Shown: piece after piece, positions 1-5,148 of the stretch
Numbering within the stretch: position 1 is the first letter of the stretch
Layout of the letters: every line of letters begins with the position of its first letter
Assembly: GCF_014359955.1 (NCBI RefSeq)
Contig: NZ_JACIYL010000245.1
Coordinates: 1 to 5,475, forward strand
DNA length: 5,475 bases
Direction of reading: 5' to 3'
Origin: Thermogutta sp.
Lineage (GTDB): Bacteria; Planctomycetota; Planctomycetia; Pirellulales; Thermoguttaceae
Position numbers and translations under genes: made by a program
Notes under the pieces: generated by a model
What the model was told of the DNA's origin: nothing
The model's input: the letters and a program-made list of their open reading frames with translations, nothing else
The model's database searches: none

Positions 1-1
1 G

Positions 2-1072
2 CAGGTGGGCCACCTGCGGCAGCGTTACCTGTGGGGCCCGGCTGTGGACCAAATTTTGGCCGAGGAAGCCGTTGACGGCGGCACGGCCGACCTTGTACAG
101 TGGACGCTGACGGATCACCTGAATACCGTCCGGGATATTGCCAAGTATGATTCGGGCAGCGACATGACCACGGTGGTCAATCATCTCATCTACGACGCGT
201 TTGGCCGAGTCACGTCGGAGAGTAATTCGACTATCGATAGTCTGTTTTTATTCACCGGTAGACCATTCGATAGTGACACCCAGCTTCAAAACAACCTCAA
301 CCGCTGGTATGACGCTCGGGTCGGCCGCTGGCTGAGCGAGGACCCGATTGAAGCTGACATCAACGTCTACCGCTACTGCCACAACAATTCCGTTCTGTTC
401 GTTGACCCTTATGGGCTTGAGGATACGGGTGCCGGTGACTCTGGTACTGTTCGCAACTGCACCCGTGATGCAATCCGGTGGCAATACAGCATCCCTGGTC
501 TCGTGACTCGCGCGATGGCTGCATTAGGACTCCCAGATGTCGAACTGGATGGGCGCTTCTACGTCCAGATAAAGCGATGCGAAGTGTGCTGCAGAGATGG
601 GAATTGGAAGCCAAGTGTTGCAGGGTCAATCGGGGCGTCATTGTATGCCAAGGGCGTCCAAGGAAAGAAAGACTTCCAGTACGTGAGTTTTGAGTATGGT
701 CTCTACTTCCGCGCTGGTGCTGCTGGCAGCGTGGCCTTCGCCTATAATGGCTGCAACGACAAGTTGAGCGGCAGCGGGTGCTTTAGCGTGTACGTTGAAG
801 GTGGCCTTCTTGGACAAGCGGAGGGCAAAGGTGGATGGATCAACGTTGGTGCGGGTATCCGGGGGGGAGTGAACGTCAAGTCAACTGTCTGTTTGGCCTG
901 TGCTGGTCACACCTGTAATGTTACTCTCCAGACATGCGTCGCTGCCCGCTTCCGCATTTGGGCTTTTCTCAAATTGGAAACTTGGTGGAGCAATCGGAAA
1001 TGGGAATACGTCAGGGAATACTCCGCTGAAGCGTGTACTCCAAGCGTCTTGATTTATTCATTCGGCTTCTAA
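2..1072 (+). CDS. Rhs/YD-repeat protein C-terminal end with cysteine-rich variable tip (5' partial)
   Basis: The reading frame is open to the left edge; a GTG at 5 could be a start, but the first residues are already Rhs core, so I treat the gene as 5' partial. Numbering from the GTG, residues 2-137 are the end of an RHS repeat-associated core: RYLWGPAVDQ, DHLNTVRDIA, YDAFGRVTSE, FTGRPFD, WYDARVGRW, SEDPI, then a VYRY segment ending in VDPYGL at 133-138. In this family DPxG marks the core/tip border, where the toxin is usually cleaved off. The tip (about 139-355) is not one I recognise. It has eleven cysteines (152, 192, 195, 196, 250, 259, 296, 299, 304, 311, 344), including CxxCC and CxxC, and a glycine-rich, probably beta-rich middle (about 205-290). 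No nuclease or deaminase signature is obvious. A toxin role is inferred from architecture alone. The next gene starts 43 nt downstream. Confidence 0.85.
   Translation, partial: QVGHLRQRYLWGPAVDQILAEEAVDGGTADLVQWTLTDHLNTVRDIAKYDSGSDMTTVVNHLIYDAFGRVTSESNSTIDSLFLFTGRPFDSDTQLQNNLNRWYDARVGRWLSEDPIEADINVYRYCHNNSVLFVDPYGLEDTGAGDSGTVRNCTRDAIRWQYSIPGLVTRAMAALGLPDVELDGRFYVQIKRCEVCCRDGNWKPSVAGSIGASLYAKGVQGKKDFQYVSFEYGLYFRAGAAGSVAFAYNGCNDKLSGSGCFSVYVEGGLLGQAEGKGGWINVGAGIRGGVNVKSTVCLACAGHTCNVTLQTCVAARFRIWAFLKLETWWSNRKWEYVREYSAEACTPSVLIYSFGF
8..349 (+). repeat. Rhs core repeat, copy 1
   Basis: This segment encodes GHLRQRYLWG through SEDPI (114 residues) and aligns without gaps to 3453-3794 (offset 3445). 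It differs from copy 2 at 9 residues, six of them clustered just after ILAEE. The stretch 248-309 differs from copy 2 at one base (283) in 62. Similarity to copy 2 collapses immediately after the DPI codons. The same left boundary is seen in copy 3. Confidence 0.9.
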
Positions 1073-1115
1073 CCATGACAGCATTGCTCAGTCCTGAACA
1101 GTTTCCGTTGACACC

Positions 1116-1793
1116 ATGCAAATGTCCCAGCAAAGTAGTTTCGCGTCTATCCCCTATAGTGCTTGCGTAGACAGAGCGCGTCGGGGGCTTCATTTTAGAC
1201 CAGACATTGAAAAGGATATCCCGTTAAGGGCGATTGCTTTTGCGACCCGCTGGGGTTCGGAATCCGAGGGTTGGTATGGCTTGAAGGATACGATGTCTGG
1301 GAGCGCAGCCGGAGAAGTATTCTATTGTAGGACCTGCAGTAAGACCGATCCAGTTCGTTTTTACGTTTGTGCGCGTCTTGCGTCGGGGCTTGTTCTTGAG
1401 TGTGTTGAGTTCGCCTCCCTACCGAGAATAACGCAGTTTTTCGCCTGTGGTAGGGTGCTGGGGCGTATGGTTGAGGAGCAATTGCCAAGAGAGAAAAGTC
1501 TGTGGCCGAGAATTCTAGGCGGAAGGAGAGCATGGGAGGTCTTCCTGTACGAAGTTATGATCGGGAGGATCGAATATGCATACCCCTTAAGCAAGCACTC
1601 ACGGTTACTCATGCAATTGAGCACAGGCATTTCGCTTCCAATTGGTCTGGCAAATGTCTGGTTCCGCAAATCGACCAAATATGTGATTCCCCCCGATGCC
1701 CCCGTTTTAGGCGACCAGCATTTGGAGGTGTTGTATTTTTGGCTGAATATAACGTTTCGTATCCTCTTCCAACTTGACTTCAGCGCAAGTTAG
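1116..1793 (+). CDS. Uncharacterised protein downstream of Rhs tip 1, candidate immunity protein
   Basis: This 225-residue ORF follows the module 1 stop by 43 nt on the same strand, the normal place for the immunity gene of an Rhs tip. I do not recognise the family. It has six cysteines (17, 71, 74, 85, 96, 111), with a CxxC at 71-74 in a hydrophobic beta-like stretch (VFYCRTC, then RFYVCARL), and an aromatic, amphipathic C-terminus (EVLYFWLNITFRILFQL). There is no convincing transmembrane helix or signal peptide, so it is probably cytoplasmic. The start is uncertain: ATG 1116 and ATG 1122 both lack a Shine-Dalgarno sequence, and an in-frame stop at 1095 rules out an earlier start. A second short frame opens at ATG 1075, right after the Rhs stop, and ends at 1170, so a frameshifted true N-terminus is possible. 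The immunity role is inferred from position only. Confidence 0.55.
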   Translation: MQMSQQSSFASIPYSACVDRARRGLHFRPDIEKDIPLRAIAFATRWGSESEGWYGLKDTMSGSAAGEVFYCRTCSKTDPVRFYVCARLASGLVLECVEFASLPRITQFFACGRVLGRMVEEQLPREKSLWPRILGGRRAWEVFLYEVMIGRIEYAYPLSKHSRLLMQLSTGISLPIGLANVWFRKSTKYVIPPDAPVLGDQHLEVLYFWLNITFRILFQLDFSAS

Positions 1794-1893
1794 TTCTGTG
1801 GGGAAGGAAACGTGTTTAGCTGAGACTCATAGCGTTCTACCTGGGGCGGCCTGGATTCACCACTCCGTGAAGCGTTACCACCGCGGTATAATC

Positions 1894-1897
1894 GAAG
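1894..1897. repeat. Target-site duplication, left copy (GAAG)
   Basis: GAAG abuts the left inverted repeat of the IS and recurs at 3165-3168. If the element is taken to start at 1897, so that its termini are symmetric, the duplication becomes 3 bp (GAA). Confidence 0.6.
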
Positions 1898-1912
1898 GGA
1901 ACCTCTGAACAA
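1898..1912 (+). repeat. IS left terminal inverted repeat
   Basis: GGAACCTCTGAACAA pairs with the right end at 3149-3163, with 2 mismatches in 15. It lies at the 3' side of the transposase gene. Confidence 0.8.
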
Positions 1913-2065
1913 CTCGCAGTTTTGACTGATTTCGGTCTGTTGTGGTCTTGGTAATGGTTTTTAAGCTAGACAAGTGAATATTTATTGCCGATTGATCGTC
2001 GTCTATCTTATCTATTCTGCCCGCTTTATCGATCGATCGCCCCGTGGGCGCGCACCATCAGCGCC

Positions 2066-3058
2066 CTAACCACTTGCTATCGCCCCCATCCTCCGCAATA
2101 ACACATGACGATGAAGATAAATGTTGACACTCGCTGCCACCGCAAAGGCATGCTGAAGGTTCTTGTAAATCCCCCGAAATCGCACCTTCCGCCAGCCAAA
2201 GATGTGCTTCATCACCCCGAATACATGCTCCACCCGCGAGCGAATCCGCGACTTCCACCGATTCTTCTCCTTCTCCCGCTCACTCAACGGGCATCCCCGG
2301 CTCCCCCTCCGCTCCGTATAATCCCTCGCCCGGGGCGCCCTCTCCCGAATCACCTCCTTTTGTCCCACATAGGCCTTGTCACCGTAAACCCGCGTCTCCC
2401 CGCCATGCAACAGCTGAGGCAGGGCCTGGCTGTCGTGCACGTTGGCAGGCGTCACACTCACCGAGTGAATGACCTTCGTCTCACTGTCCACGCCCACATG
2501 CACCTTCGCCCCAAAAGACCACTGCTCCCCCTTCTTCGTGCTCCCCATCTCCGGGTCCCGGCTCTTCGCCTCGTTCTTCGTGGAAGTCGGGGCATGGATC
2601 ACCGTGGCGTCCACGATCGTCCCACCCCGGATGTCCACCCCATGCCTGGCCAGGTGCCGGTTCATCACGTCCAGGAGCTTGGGACCAAGCTGATGCTTCT
2701 CGATCAAGTGCCGAAACCGCAAAATCGTGGTCTCGTCCGGCGGGGCGTCCTTCCCCAGATCCAGGCCCAAAAACTCCTGCACCGCATGACTATCGTGCAT
2801 CAGTTCTTCCGTCTGCGGGTCCGAGAGCTTGTACCAGATCTGGAGAAAATACAGCTTGAGCATCCAAATCAGCGGCGTGACAGGACGTCCCGGACCATCG
2901 CCTTTCGGATAGAACGGCTCGACAAGGCTTATCAATTCCTGCCAGGGCATGACCTTGTCCATCATCTGGAGGAATCGCTGCCGCCGCGTGGGTTTCCGCA
3001 TCACGTCGAAGCTTGCTGTTGCCAACGTCCGCTGCTGATCTTGCTTGCGTCTCGCCAT
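2066..3058 (-). CDS. IS5-family DDE transposase
   Basis: This 330-residue transposase catalyses cut-and-paste movement of the surrounding IS. The N-terminal part (about 20-130, with PGRPVTPLIWMLKLYFLQIW and PPDETTILRFRHLIE) matches the DUF772-type domain of IS5 transposases. The catalytic domain follows, with the DDE triad readable as D150 (TIVDATVIHAP), D227 (VYGDKAY) and E277 (RSRVEHVFGVMK). The R-x3-E-x6-K part of the family signature is intact at R273, E277 and K284; the usual upstream Tyr is not at its expected place. Length is normal for the IS5 subgroup and the frame has no stops, so the enzyme is probably functional. The ATG at 3058 is preceded by AGGA with a 7-nt spacer (complement of 3066-3069), which supports this start. 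The gene runs opposite to the Rhs modules. Confidence 0.95.
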   Translation of the reverse strand: MARRKQDQQRTLATASFDVMRKPTRRQRFLQMMDKVMPWQELISLVEPFYPKGDGPGRPVTPLIWMLKLYFLQIWYKLSDPQTEELMHDSHAVQEFLGLDLGKDAPPDETTILRFRHLIEKHQLGPKLLDVMNRHLARHGVDIRGGTIVDATVIHAPTSTKNEAKSRDPEMGSTKKGEQWSFGAKVHVGVDSETKVIHSVSVTPANVHDSQALPQLLHGGETRVYGDKAYVGQKEVIRERAPRARDYTERRGSRGCPLSEREKEKNRWKSRIRSRVEHVFGVMKHIFGWRKVRFRGIYKNLQHAFAVAASVNIYLHRHVLLRRMGAIASG

Positions 3059-3065
3059 CCTTCCG

Positions 3066-3069
3066 TCCT
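3066..3069 (-). promoter_or_regulatory. Ribosome binding site of the transposase
   Basis: On the minus strand, AGGA lies 7 nt before the ATG of the transposase. It supports the 330-residue start. Confidence 0.55.
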
Positions 3070-3081
3070 GTCCGATTGGCT

Positions 3082-3108
3082 ATCTTACTTTGCTCGTCTT
3101 TCTATCAA
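3082..3108 (-). promoter_or_regulatory. Possible transposase promoter
   Basis: On the minus strand, TTGATA (complement of 3103-3108) and TAAGAT (complement of 3082-3087) resemble -35 and -10 boxes. The 15-nt spacer is short. They lie inside the IS upstream of the transposase start, where its promoter is expected. This is pattern matching only. Confidence 0.3.
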
Positions 3109-3148
3109 CCACTCACAACCACCAGATTATAATGACGTTACACGGGGA

Positions 3149-3163
3149 TTGTGCAGAGGATCC
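3149..3163 (-). repeat. IS right terminal inverted repeat
   Basis: Read on the minus strand this is GGATCCTCTGCACAA, matching the left end at 13 of 15 positions. On the plus strand it contains AGAGGA (3155-3160), 8 nt before an ATG at 3169, so it could serve as a ribosome binding site for the sequence outside the IS. Confidence 0.8.
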
Positions 3164-3164
3164 T

Positions 3165-3168
3165 GAAG
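3165..3168. repeat. Target-site duplication, right copy (GAAG)
   Basis: GAAG lies one base beyond the right inverted repeat and matches 1894-1897. Joining the two flanks at one copy gives the pre-insertion sequence. Confidence 0.6.
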
Positions 3169-3288
3169 ATGGTTGTCGTTGGCGACACTCACGTTGACCC
3201 GGCGGCATCTGATTTTGTGGGAACTGTGCGCTCGGACTTGTGGTGCCCACCGGGTCAGGAATCAACCGAAGACACTTACGAAGAGTAA
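3169..3288 (+). CDS. Short ORF next to the IS, doubtful
   Basis: This 39-residue ORF starts with the ATG directly after the target-site duplication and ends in TAATG, overlapping the ATG at 3288 of the next gene by one base. It is acidic at the end (ESTEDTYEE) and matches no family I know. AGAGGA from the IS end sits 8 nt upstream. Joining the IS flanks puts an in-frame TAA three codons before the ATG, so it is not the tail of a longer gene cut by the IS in this frame. It may be a remnant or non-coding. Confidence 0.25.
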   Translation: MVVVGDTHVDPAASDFVGTVRSDLWCPPGQESTEDTYEE

Positions 3289-4187
3289 TGGGCCAGGGTG
3301 AAAGCAAATATGAGACTATAGCGGTAAATAGGCAGAATTTACAGGATGTGAAACAGTTGGTGTGCGCGGAAGGATTCGGCGAGAGTTCTATGATAACCGG
3401 ATTTCCTGCCCTGGGTTGCAATGTACCGTCCTATTCGCGTGAGGTGCAGTTCGGCCACCTCCGGCAGCGTTACCTCTGGGGTCCAGCGGTGGATCAGATT
3501 TTGGCTGAGGAAAACGTTGACAGCGGGGCTGATGAAACAGTACAATGGACCTTGACGGACCACCTCAACACGGTTCGGGACATTGCCAAGTATAATTCGG
3601 GCAGCGACATGACCACCGTGGTCAACCACCTCATTTATGACGCTTTTGGCCGGGTCACGTCGGAGAGCAATCCGACTATTGATAGTCTCTTCTTATTCAC
3701 CGGTAGACCATTCGATAGTGACACCCAACTTCAAAACAACCTCAACCGCTGGTACGATGCTCGGGTCGGCCGGTGGATGAGTGAGGATCCCATTGGCTTC
3801 GTGGGCGGGGATGGAAATTTGTATCGGTATGTGGGAAACTCACCAAACACTGAACACGATCCACTGGGCCAAACGCCACGCGTAAGGAAAATAGTTATGT
3901 GCGTAACACAGGTTAGCATGGCTAGCGTTTTGGCCGGCACTACCGCCGCCCTATGTGCCTTTGCATTTTCACCTGGCGAGGGGGCGGGAGCTATAGATGT
4001 GGCCCAGGTAGTGGGTTGTATTGGTGCAGCAGCCTCCACAGTCGCTGCCACCGCAGGAGCGATAGACGTATGCTTGGACGCCGGGTGCTACAATGCGGTT
4101 GCGTATCTCTATCATCTTAGACAGCAGACCGAGCAGCTGCATGCCAAAGCTTTAGCGATTGCTACCGCTATTGGAGTCAAATTATGA
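3288..4187 (+). CDS. Orphan Rhs core fragment with short hydrophobic cysteine-framed tip
   Basis: This 299-residue protein starts at the ATG in TAATG. An in-frame GTG at 3240 is an alternative but has no better support. Residues 1-55 are unlike the other modules. The Rhs core follows from GHLRQRYLWG (56) through SEDPI (165-169) and NLYRYVGN to the border motif DPLG (191-194). The tip is the last 105 residues, starting QTPRVRKIVMC. It holds two Ala/Gly-rich hydrophobic stretches, each with a cysteine at both ends (C205-C223 and C244-C262), and one more cysteine at C267. A helix-rich tail (YLYHLRQQTEQLHAKALAIA) ends it. This suggests a membrane-inserting helical hairpin rather than an enzyme. 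No N-terminal secretion domain or YD-repeat barrel is present, so it is an orphan module. ATGA couples it to the next gene. Confidence 0.8.
   Translation: MGQGESKYETIAVNRQNLQDVKQLVCAEGFGESSMITGFPALGCNVPSYSREVQFGHLRQRYLWGPAVDQILAEENVDSGADETVQWTLTDHLNTVRDIAKYNSGSDMTTVVNHLIYDAFGRVTSESNPTIDSLFLFTGRPFDSDTQLQNNLNRWYDARVGRWMSEDPIGFVGGDGNLYRYVGNSPNTEHDPLGQTPRVRKIVMCVTQVSMASVLAGTTAALCAFAFSPGEGAGAIDVAQVVGCIGAAASTVAATAGAIDVCLDAGCYNAVAYLYHLRQQTEQLHAKALAIATAIGVKL
3453..3794 (+). repeat. Rhs core repeat, copy 2
   Basis: The copy runs gap-free against copy 1 (105 of 114 residues identical) and against copy 3 (88 of the 98 residues visible there). It starts at the GGC of GHLRQ; the bases before it do not match the other copies. 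After SEDPI (3780-3794) copies 1 and 2 separate. Confidence 0.9.
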
Positions 4188-4486
4188 GCTCTTTAAGCGC
4201 TAGGGAACGTTCGGCCATCGAACGTATAATGCAGGCAAGCTGTTGGACCGCTCAACTCGCTACACTAGGTGCAACAGTTGCGGTGTTGGGATTCACTCTG
4301 GCTTTTTTGATTTCGGCCTTAATACTCTCGAATGAGGGGCTGGCAATTGGTGCATTGGCCTCTTTCATCGCTGGAATGGTGACCGTATGGTTGATTCGCA
4401 CCGTTATTTTCTACCGGTGTATCATCCAGAAGCTTGTAGAAATCTGGGATAAGAAAGGACTTCGCCTAGAGGATCTTGAAGAGTAA
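4184..4486 (+). CDS. Small two-transmembrane protein, candidate immunity protein for the module 2 tip
   Basis: This 100-residue protein has a polar N-terminus (SARERSAIERIM), two predicted transmembrane helices (about 26-48 and 54-75) and a charged C-terminal tail (IIQKLVEIWDKKGLRLEDLEE) that is probably cytoplasmic. Its ATG overlaps the Rhs stop in ATGA, and GGAG (4173-4176) lies 7 nt before it, so it is translationally coupled to the tip gene. A membrane immunity protein next to a hydrophobic tip is a known arrangement for pore-forming toxins; the role here is inferred from position and topology. It is a diverged paralogue of 4618-4950: both have an E-x3-I-x3-M N-terminal pattern, an I/V-LS at the end of helix 1, RTV at 72-74, IIQKLV and a late Gly-x2-Leu-Glu. 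I do not recognise a named family. Confidence 0.75.
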   Translation: MSSLSARERSAIERIMQASCWTAQLATLGATVAVLGFTLAFLISALILSNEGLAIGALASFIAGMVTVWLIRTVIFYRCIIQKLVEIWDKKGLRLEDLEE

Positions 4487-4600
4487 AATCATACACCACG
4501 GTTTTGCACATGGCGCAATCGAAAATTCGCAACTTCTGCAATCGCTTGATGTATTCCGCGTCGGGCCCTATTCTGCCGACCTTTTAATTGACCTTCCTTC

Positions 4601-4607
4601 GAGGAGG
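4601..4607 (+). promoter_or_regulatory. Strong ribosome binding site (GAGGAGG)
   Basis: GAGGAGG lies 10 nt before ATG 4618. It sets that start over the in-frame TTG at 4588, and gives the second small membrane gene its own initiation signal. The preceding gap (4487-4600) holds only a 25-codon frame (4510-4587), which I do not regard as a gene. Confidence 0.7.
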
Positions 4608-4617
4608 CCCAATCAGA

Positions 4618-4950
4618 ATGGCTCAAGCATTCACACCAGACGAGCTCCGAATGATCCGCCAAGCCATGCGGTGCAACCTTCGGCGCGCGCACATGATCAC
4701 GATTGTAGGCATATTGGTTGCCATCGTCGTTGGGGTGGCGTGCATCGTGCTTGGTATCGTTCTCTCACGTGGGGCATACGTTGGAGGTGGCGTGGCGTTA
4801 GTAATTCTTGTGCCTGCTCTTATGGTTGCCCGAACGGTTAACGTGATGCTCTTCGGTATTATCCAAAAATTGGTACGGGAACTCGCGGAAGCGGGCGGCA
4901 ACCTTGAATCTCGCATTAGCGAACAGCCGCCCATAAACGAAAAACGCTAG
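4618..4950 (+). CDS. Second two-transmembrane protein, paralogue of the preceding gene
   Basis: This 110-residue protein starts at ATG 4618, chosen for the GAGGAGG site. It has an N-terminal polar segment (FTPDELRMIRQAM), two strongly hydrophobic helices (about 27-49 and 55-77) and a tail with IIQKLVRELAEAGGNLESR. It aligns with 4184-4486 along its length with one-residue gaps: T28, LS, RTV at 72-74, IIQKLV at 81-86 and LE near the end are shared. The pair look like an old tandem duplication. The copy may protect against a related tip no longer present, or be the remaining immunity gene of a lost module between modules 2 and 3. Function is inferred from context. A short hairpin follows the stop. 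Confidence 0.75.
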   Translation: MAQAFTPDELRMIRQAMRCNLRRAHMITIVGILVAIVVGVACIVLGIVLSRGAYVGGGVALVILVPALMVARTVNVMLFGIIQKLVRELAEAGGNLESRISEQPPINEKR

Positions 4951-4955
4951 GTTTG

Positions 4956-4970
4956 GCGCAAGAGTTGCGC
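4956..4970 (+). terminator. Short hairpin after the module 2 operon, weak terminator candidate
   Basis: GCGCAA, a GAG loop and TTGCGC form a perfect 6-bp stem that starts 6 nt after the stop codon at 4950. No T-run follows, so intrinsic termination is not well supported. The rest of 4971-5148 shows no gene or clear signal. Confidence 0.3.
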
Positions 4971-5148
4971 GCTCCCCGCAGATCGCGTCGAAGGCGTGCG
5001 ACTTCCAAGGGAAGTGCAGTAATGTGGTAGCCAAGAAACTTGAACTTGTGGGTAGACTGCTCTCTCAGGTATCACTTTCTGTGTTGGACTTAACCAAGTA
5101 GCTCAGGCTGTTGCCAGGGTTAGGCTGAGTTCCGGTGAACCAGCGGTC

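Larger units (their letters stand above)
1898..3164 (-). mobile_element. IS5-family insertion sequence
   Basis: An element of about 1267 bp carries one transposase gene on the minus strand. Its ends are imperfect inverted repeats, GGAACCTCTGAACAA at 1898-1912 and the reverse complement of GGATCCTCTGCACAA at 3149-3163, matching at 13 of 15 positions. GAAG flanks both sides. Size, a single-ORF transposase and CCTCTG-type ends fit the IS5 family. Intact ORF, ends and duplication suggest a fairly recent insertion that could still be active. The exact outer base is uncertain by 1 bp. The element lies between module 1 with its downstream gene and module 2, and interrupts no ORF that I can reconstruct. 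The 153 nt between the left repeat and the transposase stop (1913-2065) hold no gene; the only structure seen there is an ATCGATCGAT palindrome at 2028-2037. Confidence 0.88.

Noticed and set aside
1108..1113. Perfect TTGACA before the gene at 1116
   Set aside because: No matching -10 box at a usable distance, and transcription would begin downstream of the chosen start codon.
1502..1777. 91-codon plus-strand ORF inside 1116-1793
   Set aside because: It is in another frame, rich in Arg, Ser and Cys, with no initiation signal. The longer frame has the more protein-like composition.
1887..1892. TATAAT just left of the IS as a promoter
   Set aside because: No -35-like hexamer lies at 16-18 nt upstream. 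It could be chance.
2039..2049. GCCC/GGGC hairpin beyond the transposase stop
   Set aside because: A 4-bp stem without a T-run is too weak to call a terminator.
2105..3166. Long plus-strand ORF of 353 codons
   Set aside because: It is antisense to the IS5 transposase, very rich in Pro, Arg and Leu, and has no family features. The transposase on the other strand is unmistakable.
4510..4587. 25-codon ORF between the two small membrane protein genes
   Set aside because: Too short, with no ribosome binding site and no recognisable sequence.
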